Source of the DNA: an uncultured Clostridia bacterium
GTDB taxonomy: Bacteria; Bacillota; Clostridia; TANB77; CAG-508
DNA length: 34,488 nt
NCBI GenBank assembly: GCA_947585105.1
Contig: CANPWV010000013.1
Coordinates: 1-34,488, forward strand
Direction: 5' to 3'
Below, one piece after another: positions 8,612 through 17,463 of this stretch. Under the pieces are notes generated by a model. The model saw only the letters and a list, made by a program, of their open reading frames with translations, searched no databases and was not told the origin of the DNA. Each line of letters opens with the position of its first letter. Within the stretch, counting starts at the first letter, position 1. Position numbers and translations under genes: made by a program.

Positions 8612-8641
8612 TGTATCTTTTGATACAGGCTTTTTATTTTT
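8612..8641 (+). terminator. Terminator after the DUF4160 pair
   Basis: TGTATC (8612-8617), TTTT loop, GATACA (8622-8627), then a short GGC and a T-rich tail. The core resembles the hairpin at 7892-7930. Confidence 0.6.
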
Positions 8642-8644
8642 TAT

Positions 8645-8674
8645 AATAAAAAAGAGTAGTCAAATAACTACTCT
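8645..8674 (-). terminator. Terminator of the XRE gene
   Basis: On the minus strand AGAGTAGT / ACTACTCT (8-bp stem, 6-nt loop) is followed by a T run. It lies directly after the stop of the regulator gene. Confidence 0.85.
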
Positions 8675-8684
8675 AATTTAAAAA

Positions 8685-8945
8685 TTAGTTTTCTAATATT
8701 ATTTCAATTCCTTGAAATAATGATTCAAACGAAATATCTAATATCTTTGCAAAACCCCAAATTTCATAATCTTTAACAGTTCTACGATTTGCTTCAATTA
8801 GTTGTATATCGTTTTTGTGTATGTTTATTCCAATTAAATTTAATTCTCTTGCTAAATCTGCTTGAGATAAATTTTTTTGTTTTCTATAATATTTTAAATT
8901 TTTTCCAATGACATTTAGATATTCATTGAGTTTTCTAACCGCCAT
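8685..8945 (-). CDS. XRE-type helix-turn-helix regulator
   Basis: 86 residues from ATG at 8945, with AAGGTG placed correctly upstream; the in-frame GTG at 8954 sits inside that ribosome site. Residues 14-75 form a Cro/C1-type domain: IGKNLKYYRKQKNLSQADLA is helix 1 and 2, followed by a recognition region around INIHKNDIQLIEANRR. No sensor or dimerisation domain follows. It diverges from the membrane-protein pair at 9057, with a 16-bp palindrome between them, so it probably represses its own gene and that pair. This is the layout of small accessory modules. Confidence 0.9.
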   Translation of the reverse strand: MAVRKLNEYLNVIGKNLKYYRKQKNLSQADLARELNLIGINIHKNDIQLIEANRRTVKDYEIWGFAKILDISFESLFQGIEIILEN

Positions 8946-8983
8946 AAAAATCACCTTTTTTTAAAATTTATATATTGATTTTA

Positions 8984-8999
8984 TATCACTTTTGTGATA
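8984..8999. promoter_or_regulatory. Palindromic operator candidate for the XRE regulator
   Basis: TATCAC-TTTT-GTGATA is a perfect palindrome in the divergent intergenic region. It is the size expected for a dimeric XRE repressor. Confidence 0.6.
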
Positions 9000-9056
9000 A
9001 GATGACATTAAGCATATGTCAAAAGAAAAATAATTATAAAAGGGGGGATATATAAA

Positions 9057-9404
9057 ATGGAAGAAAAGAAGAAGAAAAAATCAAAAATATTTTTTGTTTT
9101 AGCTATAATTGGATTAGTAATAACTATTGCCTTATCATTTTGGCATAACTCTTACGAAGAAAATACATATAAGGAAGCATTATATGATGATGATAATTAT
9201 ATTGCATTGTGGTATGATAATGATGTTACTGGAAAATTAAAAGAAGAAAAGTTACAAGCAGAACGAAAAATTCGTAAACTTGAAAATACGATGAATACAA
9301 TTAAATATTCATCATGGGCAACTGGTGGAATAACTATTATATTTTTTGTAACAGGAATAATTTTAAAAATAAAAGAAAAGGGAGGAATAGAAATTGTCGA
9401 TTAA
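9057..9404 (+). CDS. Two-helix membrane protein of unknown function
   Basis: 115 residues after AAGGGGGG. Lys-rich N-terminus, transmembrane helix at about 10-28 (IFFVLAIIGLVITIALSFW), an acidic and coiled middle (LKEEKLQAERKIRKLENTM) and a second helix at about 88-106. Both ends are probably cytosolic with the middle outside. I do not recognise the family. Its last 11 bases overlap the next gene, so the two are translated together. The divergent XRE gene likely controls them. Confidence 0.65.
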   Translation: MEEKKKKKSKIFFVLAIIGLVITIALSFWHNSYEENTYKEALYDDDNYIALWYDNDVTGKLKEEKLQAERKIRKLENTMNTIKYSSWATGGITIIFFVTGIILKIKEKGGIEIVD

Positions 9405-10056
9405 AATAAAAAAGAAATTAGTAAAAACAACAATAATAATATTATTATTAATTATAGTAGTACTTTCTATAGTAGCTTTAATTATTGGCAGTTACTATTT
9501 TGTTAAAATAAAAAATGCAGAAAAAAGAAGAATTCAAAAATTTAGTGAAATTAGTGTAGAAGAATTAAAAGAAAAGATAATAGAGGAATTGAAAAATACA
9601 GAATTAAATTTAGAATTTACACTTTTTGAAGGAACCGAAAATGAAATAAGTGTTGTAACAGATATTAATGAACCAAAAAAGGGTGTAATAAAAGAAATAG
9701 ATGATTATGTTTGTGCAATTGTTTATGTTTCAAAACAAGATGAATTACATGGAGTAGTTATACCATGTTTTAAGTTGGAAGAAGATAATGGCAAACTTAA
9801 AAGTATAACATATTTAATTGATGAAAATGTAGGATCAATTGTTAATGAATCAGTAGAAAAAGTTTTTAGAAAAGAATATGGAATTGATTTATTAAATTAT
9901 TATCAGTGGGAAAAAACTAATAGTAAAACTCTGGAAATTTTATCAACAGATTCTAGTAATAAACTAATAGAATTAGTTTGCAAAAGAATTACTGGAGAAG
10001 ATATTAAGGATAATACATTACAAACTATAACATATGATATTACCAAAAAAAGATAA
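9394..10056 (+). CDS. Membrane-anchored protein of unknown function
   Basis: 220 residues from TTG 9394, behind GGGAGGAAT. A Lys-rich start leads into a long hydrophobic helix at about residues 10-38 (TTIIILLLIIVVLSIVALII). A soluble extracellular domain of mixed alpha/beta character follows, with no Cys pair of a lipoprotein type. I see no motif that names a family. Coupling with the previous gene suggests that the two form a membrane complex. Codon use is A-rich like the neighbours. Confidence 0.65.
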   Translation: MSIKIKKKLVKTTIIILLLIIVVLSIVALIIGSYYFVKIKNAEKRRIQKFSEISVEELKEKIIEELKNTELNLEFTLFEGTENEISVVTDINEPKKGVIKEIDDYVCAIVYVSKQDELHGVVIPCFKLEEDNGKLKSITYLIDENVGSIVNESVEKVFRKEYGIDLLNYYQWEKTNSKTLEILSTDSSNKLIELVCKRITGEDIKDNTLQTITYDITKKR

Positions 10057-10094
10057 AAAGAAATTTTTAATTATGACCAATTGTTATTTTTTTT

Positions 10095-10124
10095 GATATG
10101 TGTTGATAGACACATATCTTTTTT
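10095..10124 (+). terminator. Terminator of the XRE-linked membrane pair
   Basis: GATATGTGT (10095-10103), 6-nt loop, ACACATATC (10110-10118), then six T. Confidence 0.9.
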
Positions 10125-10152
10125 ATATAGATAATAAATATTTTATAAAATA

Positions 10153-10181
10153 TTGAAAAAAATAAGATTAAGTGATATTAT
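10153..10181 (+). promoter_or_regulatory. Promoter of adhE
   Basis: TTGAAA (10153-10158), 17-nt spacer, TATTAT (10176-10181), about 38 nt before the start codon. Confidence 0.6.
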
Positions 10182-10218
10182 ACTTACGTAAAAATTTATG
10201 AAAGGAAGGAATATTTTT

Positions 10219-12829
10219 ATGGCAGAAGAAAATAAAACAGTAGAAGATGTTGAGAGTTTTAATGAGATGTTTTTAAGAGTAAAAAAGGCTCAGATGGAAT
10301 TTTCAAAATTTTCGCAAGAACAAGTTGATAAAATATTTCTAGCAGCGTCAGAAGCTGCAAATCGTAACAGGATTCCACTTGCAAAACTTGCAGTAGAGGA
10401 AACTGGTATGGGAGTAGTAGAAGATAAGGTTATTAAAAACCATTATGCTTCTGAGTATATTTACAATAAATACAAAAACGAAAAAACATGTGGAGTTATA
10501 GAAGAGGATAAATCTTATGGAATTAAGAAGGTTGTAGAACCAATAGGAGTTATTGCTGCTGTTATTCCTACAACAAACCCTACATCAACAGCAATTTTTA
10601 AAACTTTAATTTCATTAAAAACTAGAAATGGAATTATTATAAGTCCTCACCCAAGAGCTAAAAAATCTACAATAGAAGCTGCAAAAGTTGTATTAGAAGC
10701 TGCAATTAAGGCTGGAGCTCCAAAAGATATTATTGGTTGGATTGATAGTCCGTCTTTGGAACTAACAACACTTTTGATGCAGTCAGCAGATATAATTTTA
10801 GCTACAGGTGGACCTCGGAATGGTAAAATCTGCTTATTCTAGTGGAAAACCAGCAATTGGTGTTGGCGCTGGAAATACACCAGCTGTTATTGACGAAACA
10901 GCTGATATAGTTTTAGCTGTAAATTCTATTATTCATTCAAAAACATTTGATAATGGTATGATTTGTGCTTCAGAACAGTCTGTTATTGTTCTTGATTCTA
11001 TTTATGATAAAGTAAAAGAAGAATTTACAAAAAGAGGTTGTTATTTCTTAAATCCTGAAGAGACTGATAAAGTAAGAAAAACAATGATTATAAATGGCGC
11101 TTTAAACGCAAAAATTGTTGGACAGAAGGCTTCAAAAATTGCTGAACTTTCAGGAATAGAGGTTCCAAATACAACAAAAATTTTAATTGGAGACGTCGAA
11201 AGCGTTGATATTTCAGAAGAATTTGCTCATGAAAAATTGTCACCAGTTTTAGCTATGTATAAAGCAAAAGATTTTGACGACGCTGTAAAGAAGGCTTCAA
11301 AATTGATTGATGACGGCGGTTTAGGACACACATCTTCATTATATATAAATACTATTACAGGAAATGAAAAAATCGAAAAATTCTATAATACAATGAGAAC
11401 TTGTAGAGTATTAATAAATACACCATCTTCACAAGGTGGAATTGGAGATCTTTACAACTTTAAATTAACACCATCATTGACACTTGGATGTGGCTCATGG
11501 GGCGGAAATTCAGTATCAGAAAATGTTGGATTAAAACATTTATTAAATATAAAAACAGTTGCTGAAAGGAGAAATAATATGCTTTGGTTTAGATGTCCTG
11601 AAAAAGTTTATATTAAGAGAGGTTGCTTACCAGTAGCTCTTGAAGAATTAAAATATGTATTAAATAAAAAGAAAGTTTTCATTGTTACAGATAAATTTTT
11701 ATTTGAAAACGGCTATACAAAAGTTGTTACAGATAAATTAAATGAACTTGGAATTGAACATACAACATTTTCAAATGTTGCTCCAGATCCAAATTTATCT
11801 TCAGCTAGAGAAGGCGCAAAATTAATGAGTGAGTTCAATCCTGACTGTATAATAGCTTTAGGTGGTGGTTCTGCAATGGACGCTGCAAAAATTATGTGGG
11901 TTCTATATGAACACCCAGAGGCTGATTTCATGGATATGGCAATGAGATTTATGGATATTAGAAAAAGAGTTTATACTTTTCCAAAAATGGGAGAGAAGGC
12001 TTACTTTATAGCTGTTCCAACATCAAGTGGAACTGGTTCAGAAGTAACTCCATTTGCTGTAATAACAGATGATGAAACAGGAATCAAATATCCGTTAGCA
12101 GATTATGAATTAATGCCAAAAATGGCAATTGTAGATAGCGATTTGATGATGAACGCTCCAAAAGGATTAACATCAAGCTCTGGAATTGATGCTTTAGTTC
12201 ATTCAATCGAAGCTTATGTTTCAATTATGGCTACTGAATTTTCAGATAGCTTGGCTTTACAAGCAATTAAATTGATTTTTGAATATTTACCAAGAGCTTA
12301 TGAAAATGGCGCAAATGACCCAGAAGCTAGAGAAAAAATGGCTCACGCCGCAACTATCGCTGGTATGGCTTTTGCTAACGCTTTTCTTGGAATATGCCAT
12401 TCAATGGGACATAAATTAGGCGCTTTCCATCACTTGCCACATGGAGCTACTGTTGCTCTTGTATTAAACCAAGTTATGAGATTTAATTCAGTAGAAGCTC
12501 CTACAAAAATGGGAACTTTCCCTCAATATGATCATCCAAACGCTTTAAGAAGATATGGCGAAATTGCTGAATTCTTAGGAATTGATGGAAAAGATGATAA
12601 CGAAAAATTAGAAAAATTATTAGATAAAATTGATGAATTAAAAGATAAAATTGGTGTTAAACACGCAATAAAAGATTATGGAATTTCAGAAGAAGATTTC
12701 ATGAAAACTTTAGACGAAATGAGTGAGCAAGCTTTTGATGATCAATGTACAGGTGCAAATCCTAGATACCCATTAATTAGCGAAATTAAAGACTTATATT
12801 TACAAGCATATTATGGTCAAAATAACTAA
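10219..12829 (+). CDS. adhE: Bifunctional acetaldehyde/alcohol dehydrogenase AdhE, recoded at CGG
   Basis: 869 residues after skipping C10816, close to the 870-890 usual for AdhE. Start at ATG 10219 behind GGAAGGAA; an upstream in-frame ATG at 10198 overlaps that site. The N-terminal half is a CoA-acylating aldehyde dehydrogenase, with catalytic Cys at about residue 249 in GMICASEQSV. The C-terminal half is an iron alcohol dehydrogenase with GGGSAMDAAK, HSIEAY, GICHSMGHKLG and HHLPHGATV (metal-binding His residues). It converts acetyl-CoA to ethanol with NADH and is central to fermentation; AdhE proteins form spirosome filaments. At the break the zero frame reads ATGGP and then stops at 10842. 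With the skip it reads ATGGPGMVKSAYSSGKPAIG, the nearly invariant family sequence. A kinase-like gene follows 24 nt later. Confidence 0.95.
10813..10819 (+). other. In-frame CGG recoding site 5 (AdhE)
   Basis: CCT-C-GGA. The zero frame stops at 10840-10842. Omitting C10816 restores the AdhE motif GGPGMVK, where the second Gly after Pro is nearly invariant. Confidence 0.95.
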
Positions 12830-12853
12830 TTAAAAGAAAGGGAGGTAAAAAAT

Positions 12854-13615
12854 ATGGAATTAAATTTAGATAATCCAATTGCTGAAAGAAAGACAAAAAC
12901 AGTTTATAAAGATGGAAACAAAACAATAAAATTATTTGTAGAAAATTATTCAAAATCAGATATTTTAAATGAGGCTTTAAATCAAGCTCGTGTTGAAGAG
13001 GGAACAGATTTAAAAGTTCCAAAACTTTTAGCTGTAACTATGGTAAATAATAGATGGGCTTTAGTTTCAGAGCACATTGAAGGAGTTACTTTAGAGCAAT
13101 TAATGAATGAACATCCTGAAAAAATGGACGAATATTTGAATAGATTTATAGATATTCAATTAACAGTTTTAGCTGAAAAAGTTCCTCTATTAAGTAATAT
13201 TAAAGATAAATTTAAGAGAAAGTTAAATAATTGCAACAATATTGATTACAATACCAAATATGAATTATTGCAAAGATTAGATGGAATGAAGACACACAAT
13301 AAACTTTGCCATGGAGATTTTAATCCAAGCAATATAATTATTACTGAAAATGATGAAGCTTACATCATAGACTGGTCTCATGTAACACAAGGAAACGCTT
13401 CAGCAGACTCAGCTAGAACATATTTATTATTCTCAATTGATGGAAGACAAGATTTAGCTGACAAATATTTAGATTTATTCTCTGAAAAGAGTGGAATTTC
13501 TAAATCTAATATTCAAAGATGGATTCCAATTGTAGCTGCTACTCAAAAAACAAAAGGAAAACCAGAAGAACAAGAATTCTTAAATAAATGGATTGATATT
13601 GTTGATTACGAATAA
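12854..13615 (+). CDS. Aminoglycoside/choline kinase-like phosphotransferase
   Basis: 253 residues after GGGAGGT. Protein-kinase-like fold of the APH/choline kinase family: an N-lobe with VYKDGNKTIKLFVE, the hinge region ALVSEHIEGVTL, the catalytic loop LCHGDFNPSNII (base Asp) and the metal site YIIDWSH. It should transfer phosphate from ATP to a small hydroxylated substrate, but that substrate cannot be read from the sequence. APH-type proteins in chromosomal operons are often sugar, choline or fructosamine kinases, so resistance should not be assumed. It lies 24 nt after adhE and is likely co-transcribed. Confidence 0.85.
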   Translation: MELNLDNPIAERKTKTVYKDGNKTIKLFVENYSKSDILNEALNQARVEEGTDLKVPKLLAVTMVNNRWALVSEHIEGVTLEQLMNEHPEKMDEYLNRFIDIQLTVLAEKVPLLSNIKDKFKRKLNNCNNIDYNTKYELLQRLDGMKTHNKLCHGDFNPSNIIITENDEAYIIDWSHVTQGNASADSARTYLLFSIDGRQDLADKYLDLFSEKSGISKSNIQRWIPIVAATQKTKGKPEEQEFLNKWIDIVDYE

Positions 13616-13646
13616 TATTACATTTTTATAACATTTTCAGAAAATA

Positions 13647-13673
13647 TTGACATTTTTTTCATTATAGTATAAA
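13647..13673 (+). promoter_or_regulatory. Possible promoter of the TM2 gene
   Basis: TTGACA (13647-13652) with TATAAA (13668-13673). The 15-nt spacer is short, so the -10 assignment is uncertain. Confidence 0.45.
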
Positions 13674-13717
13674 AATATAGTAGATATTTAATTTTATTAT
13701 TAAAGGAGAAACAAAAG

Positions 13718-14020
13718 ATGTCTGGAAAAAATAGTGAAAATGTTAAGATTCCTACAAAGAATTGGCTTGTAACTTTATTATTATGCTGGTTTTTAGGATT
13801 TTTAGGTATACATCGTTTATATGCTGGAAGAATCGGTTCAGGATTTTTAGTTTTATACTGGACAGTTGTTGCTATATTAGTTACAAATTTGAACTTATAT
13901 TTAGGTTTAGCTTGCTTTGTTGGAATTGGAGCTGTAGTTGTAAATGATTTCGTTTTAATAGCAATGAAGAAATTTAAAGATTGCTATGGTAGAGAAATTG
14001 TAGATGACAAAATAAGATAA
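13718..14020 (+). CDS. TM2-domain membrane protein
   Basis: 100 residues after AAGGAGAAA. The TM2 signature is clear: TKNWLVTLLLCWFLGFLGIH, then RLYAGRIGSGFL and a second hydrophobic helix (TVVAILVTNLNLYLGLACFV region). A third hydrophobic stretch leads to FVLIAMKKFKD. TM2 proteins are small integral membrane proteins of broadly unknown role. It has its own promoter candidate and terminator, so it is monocistronic. Confidence 0.9.
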   Translation: MSGKNSENVKIPTKNWLVTLLLCWFLGFLGIHRLYAGRIGSGFLVLYWTVVAILVTNLNLYLGLACFVGIGAVVVNDFVLIAMKKFKDCYGREIVDDKIR

Positions 14021-14033
14021 TTAAAAAGAGAAG

Positions 14034-14062
14034 AAGGTTCCTTAGGGAGCCTTTTCTTTTTT
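14034..14062 (+). terminator. Terminator after the TM2 gene
   Basis: AAGGTTCC (14034-14041), TTAG loop, GGAGCCTT (14046-14053) with one G-T pair, then a T-rich tail. Confidence 0.85.
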
Positions 14063-14084
14063 TGAATTTAAGACTTGACAAACA

Positions 14085-14093
14085 TGATATAAT
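14085..14093 (+). promoter_or_regulatory. Extended -10 promoter of the CobW-type gene
   Basis: TGA-TATAAT, about 34 nt before the start. A TTGACA just upstream at 14075 is too close to serve as its -35. I see no clear Zur-type palindrome. Confidence 0.5.
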
Positions 14094-14126
14094 ATTATTT
14101 GAGTTAAAAATTAAGGAGGAAAATAT

Positions 14127-15320
14127 ATGAATAAAATAATTCCAATAACTTTACTTACAGGGTATTTAGGCTCTGGAAAAACAACACTTGTAAATTATGT
14201 TTTAAATAACCAAAAAGGTTATAAAGTTGCGGTTATTGTTAATGATATAGGAGAAGTAAACATTGATGCAAGTCTAATTCAAAAGGGTGGAGTTGTAAAT
14301 CAAACAGATGATAGCTTAGTTCCACTTCAAAATGGTTGTATTTGTTGTACTTTGAAAGTAGATTTAATGAAGCAAATTGTTGAACTTGCTAAAACAGGAA
14401 AATTTGATTATATTTTAATTGAAGCTAGCGGTATTTGTGAGCCGATTCCAATTGCTCAAACTATTACAGCAATTTCCTCTGACGCTAGTTCTTATGGTTT
14501 GCCAGAAATTTGTAGATTAGATAATGTTGTGTCTGTAGTAGATGCACTTCGTTTAGTAAAAGAATTTGGCTGTGGTTCTTACTTAGAAAAACAAGTAGAA
14601 GAGGAAGATATTGAAAACTTAATAATTCAACAAATTGAGTTTTGTAATTTAATAGTTTTAAATAAAGTAGACGAAATAAGTAAAGAAGAATTAAAAGAAG
14701 TTAAAGCTGTTATTAGAAAATTACAACCAAAAGCTGAAATTATTGAGACAAATTATGGAAAAGTAGATATTGGAAAGATTTTAGATACAAGATCATTTGA
14801 CCTAGAAGAAGTTGCAAATTCAGCTGGTTGGCTTCAAGAATTAGAAAATGACGAAAATATTGAAGATGACGACGATGAAGATGATGACCATGACCATGAT
14901 CATGATGAACATGAACATCACCATCATCATCACGATGGCGGAGAAACAGAAGAATATGGAATTGGAACGTTTGTATATTATAGAAGAGCTCCATTTAATA
15001 GAGGAAAATTTGAAGATTTTGCAAATAGATTCCCAAATGATACAGTAATCAGAACAAAAGGAATTTTATGGTTTTCAAATGAACCAGAGATTGGATATGT
15101 TTTTGAGCAAGCAGGTAGTCAAATTCAAGCTTATGAATCAGGAAATTGGATTGCTTCAGCGCCACGTCATGAAAGAAAACAAATATTAAAAGAAAATCCT
15201 GATATTGAAAAAGATTGGGACGAGACTTATGGAGACAGAATGATAAAACTTGTATTTATAGGAAAAAATATGAATAAAAAGGAAATTATAAGTAAACTTG
15301 ATAATTGTTTAGAAGGTTAA
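14127..15320 (+). CDS. CobW/ZNG-type G3E GTPase metallochaperone
   Basis: 397 residues after AAGGAGGAAAA. The N-terminal GTPase domain has Walker A GYLGSGKTT (about residues 12-20), the metal-binding CxCC motif in NGCICCT (about 71-74), EASGICEP and the base-specificity motif NKVD (about 178). Residues 248-271 are a dense Asp/His tract (DHDHDHDEHEHHHHHH) likely to bind zinc or nickel. The CobW C-terminal domain follows (IRTKGILWFSNEPEIGYVFE). Proteins of this type hand zinc or cobalt to client enzymes using GTP. The His tract and CxCC favour zinc. No client enzyme or cobalamin gene lies nearby. Flanked by terminators, so it is monocistronic. Confidence 0.93.
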   Translation: MNKIIPITLLTGYLGSGKTTLVNYVLNNQKGYKVAVIVNDIGEVNIDASLIQKGGVVNQTDDSLVPLQNGCICCTLKVDLMKQIVELAKTGKFDYILIEASGICEPIPIAQTITAISSDASSYGLPEICRLDNVVSVVDALRLVKEFGCGSYLEKQVEEEDIENLIIQQIEFCNLIVLNKVDEISKEELKEVKAVIRKLQPKAEIIETNYGKVDIGKILDTRSFDLEEVANSAGWLQELENDENIEDDDDEDDDHDHDHDEHEHHHHHHDGGETEEYGIGTFVYYRRAPFNRGKFEDFANRFPNDTVIRTKGILWFSNEPEIGYVFEQAGSQIQAYESGNWIASAPRHERKQILKENPDIEKDWDETYGDRMIKLVFIGKNMNKKEIISKLDNCLEG

Positions 15321-15329
15321 AATTTCAAT

Positions 15330-15361
15330 AAAAAATTCTGGTTTTTGATCAGAATTTTTTT
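15330..15361 (+). terminator. Terminator after the CobW-type gene
   Basis: AAAAATTCTG (15331-15340) pairs with CAGAATTTTT (15350-15359), followed by T. Confidence 0.85.
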
Positions 15362-15755
15362 GTTGTCAAAAGGACACAAAAAGCTTTAACTTTAGGGGAT
15401 ATGGGGTTTTAAAAGTTTATTAGAACAAATATACTGTTTTCATAATTTAATTACGATTTTTTTGTAAAAAAATATCGAATTTTGCGATGTGAATAATTGT
15501 GTCGAAAAAGAGTTTAAAAATAGGTTATTCACAGAGTTATCCACATTGTCCACAGGAAAAAATTCACAGAAAATATGTACGAAAAACATAAAAATGATTT
15601 ACATAACATATTTTTTATATCAAAAAATAACAAAAAAATATATTTTTTTAAAAAATAAAATTTCAATATTTTCTTTACAATTAATATAATAAAGTATATA
15701 ATGTTATCGTAAATTTAGTGTTCCGTAAAGAATTTTGCTATAAAGGATTGTTTAA
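15362..15755. other. Gene-free region with DnaA-box cluster and A+T-rich tract, candidate replication origin
   Basis: This stretch has no convincing gene. It contains four DnaA-type boxes: TTATTCACA on the minus strand at 15488-15496, and on the plus strand TTATTCACA at 15525-15533, TTATCCACA (perfect consensus) at 15537-15545 and TTGTCCACA at 15546-15554. A weaker AATTCACA lies at about 15561. Immediately after, about 15590-15700 is almost pure A and T, as expected of an unwinding element. This is the arrangement of a bacterial oriC. The lack of dnaA, dnaN or rpmH next to it is unusual, so a DnaA-regulated promoter or a secondary DnaA-binding cluster is the main alternative. Confidence 0.6.
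15674..15702 (+). promoter_or_regulatory. Promoter of the GT-C-like/lspA gene run
   Basis: TTTACA (15674-15679), 17-nt spacer, TATAAT (15697-15702), at the right edge of the A+T-rich tract and about 53 nt before the start codon. Confidence 0.7.
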
Positions 15756-17462
15756 ATGGAAGAAGAAATTGTTGAGAAAAAAATAAAAAAAGAGAAAATA
15801 AAAAAAAGTGAGAAAGCAACAAATTTTATATTTGATGTTTTGATTTTTGCGTGTATTATTATAATGGCTATTGGAATTACTCCAAAAACTTTTCAAAACG
15901 ATACATTTTATAATATTAAATGTGGCGAATATATTGCAAAAAATGGAGTTTTTAATATTAGTCAAGATCCATTTTCATGGCACAAATTATCATATACTTG
16001 GCCACATTGGCTATATGATTTAATAATTTATATAGTATATCATACAGCTGGAAGTTATTGGCAAGTTGGATTATATATTTTCACTATAGCTTTAACTTCA
16101 ATTTTAGGAATTGCTTTATATAAGACAAGCTCTAAAGTATCAAAAGGAAATAAAGTTGTAAGTGGAATAGTTACTTTATTTGCAATATATCTTATGAAAC
16201 CTTATATTGCTACTCGTGCGCAACTTGTAACGTTTATTTTATTTGTACTAGAAATTTATTTGATTGAGAAATTATTAGAAACTAATAAGAAAAGATATGG
16301 ATTTGGGCTTCTTTTGATTGCTTTACTGATTGTAGAGCTACATTGCGCCGTATTTCCAATGTTTTTCGTATTTACTGCTCCTTATGTTGCTGAGTTTCTA
16401 TTCTTATTCATTCAAGGATTAGATATAGATGAAAGATTTTTTAGAGTAATTTTTAGATTTCTTAAACATTTTACTACATCTAGCCAAAAAAAGGAAAAGT
16501 TTGATATATTAATTGATAAGAGTTATAAAAACGTAGAAGCTAGAAAAATCAAGAGAGAGAAGAGAAGAAAGAATCCATATAAGGTTATAATAAACAAAAA
16601 TAAAGCTCATATAACTTTAATAATTTTCTTGATTATTGCTGTTTTTGTAGGATTTTTAAATCCTATGGGAAGAGGAGCTTTTACATATACATTAAAGATT
16701 TATCAAGGAAATACAACAAATTCTATAAATGAACATTTGCCACTTACACTTGCTGATAATAAAGGCTATAGCGTAATGCTTGCAGTTACAATTTTAATAC
16801 TAATTTTGACAGATATTAAAATTAGACTTAGCGATTTGCTTATGTTTTGTGGAACAATCTTTTTATCATTTAAAGCTAGACGTCAAGTTTCACTTGTAAT
16901 TATTATGGGAATGCCACTTCTTTCTAAATTCATATCAAGCTTTTTTGAAAAATATGATGATAAACTTTGCAACATGATAAAAGAAGTTTCGACTACAATA
17001 GTGGGGCTAATTTTAGTTACAACTGCGGTTACTTTAATTAGTAAAGATTTTTATGAAGATAAGAAAAATGAACATTATGTAGAAGAAGCTAGCTATCCAG
17101 TAGAAGCTACAAAGTTTCTTTATGATTATATGGAAGAAAACAATATTTCAAAAGAAGATTTACATTTATATAATGAGTACAATTATGGAAGTTATTTGTT
17201 ATTACAAGGAATACCAGTATTTATAGATTCTAGATGTGATTTATATACACCTGAATTTGGTAGCAAAGAAGATATTTTCTCTGATGCCTTAAGGGTTCCT
17301 GGTCTTAATTCAAATTATAATGAAATTTTTGAAAAATATGATGTAAGACATGTAATGTTATATAGTGGTGATGATGTAAATATTAAACTTCATCAAGATG
17401 TTAGATATAGTGAAATTTATAATGATGGCAAGTTTACAATTTATAAGAGAATAATGGAGTAA
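15756..17462 (+). CDS. Polytopic membrane protein, GT-C glycosyltransferase-like
   Basis: 568 residues. A Lys/Glu-rich N-terminal tail is followed by about ten hydrophobic helices. After the first helix comes QNDTFYNIKCGEYI, an acidic loop in the position where GT-C enzymes carry their catalytic Asp. A charged cytosolic insertion (about residues 235-275) separates two helix groups. The C-terminal soluble part (YNYGSYLLLQGIPVFIDSRC, then YDVRHVML) is like the tail of large bacterial GT-C-type membrane proteins that use lipid-linked sugars. Substrate is unknown. The ribosome site before ATG 15756 is weak. It ends two bases before lspA, so the two are coupled. Confidence 0.7.
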   Translation: MEEEIVEKKIKKEKIKKSEKATNFIFDVLIFACIIIMAIGITPKTFQNDTFYNIKCGEYIAKNGVFNISQDPFSWHKLSYTWPHWLYDLIIYIVYHTAGSYWQVGLYIFTIALTSILGIALYKTSSKVSKGNKVVSGIVTLFAIYLMKPYIATRAQLVTFILFVLEIYLIEKLLETNKKRYGFGLLLIALLIVELHCAVFPMFFVFTAPYVAEFLFLFIQGLDIDERFFRVIFRFLKHFTTSSQKKEKFDILIDKSYKNVEARKIKREKRRKNPYKVIINKNKAHITLIIFLIIAVFVGFLNPMGRGAFTYTLKIYQGNTTNSINEHLPLTLADNKGYSVMLAVTILILILTDIKIRLSDLLMFCGTIFLSFKARRQVSLVIIMGMPLLSKFISSFFEKYDDKLCNMIKEVSTTIVGLILVTTAVTLISKDFYEDKKNEHYVEEASYPVEATKFLYDYMEENNISKEDLHLYNEYNYGSYLLLQGIPVFIDSRCDLYTPEFGSKEDIFSDALRVPGLNSNYNEIFEKYDVRHVMLYSGDDVNIKLHQDVRYSEIYNDGKFTIYKRIME

Positions 17463-17463
17463 T

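Noticed and set aside
12854..13615. Aminoglycoside resistance gene
   Set aside because: Only the general kinase fold motifs are visible, and the position after adhE speaks for a metabolic kinase; no resistance claim is warranted.
14740..15048. His/Asp-rich and Met/Ile-rich ORFs on either strand inside the CobW-type gene
   Set aside because: Produced by the repetitive GAT/CAT codons of the Asp/His tract; the CobW frame explains the DNA.
15489..15689. A 66-residue ORF through the DnaA-box region
   Set aside because: No ribosome site, odd composition, and it runs across boxes and the A/T tract; most likely chance.
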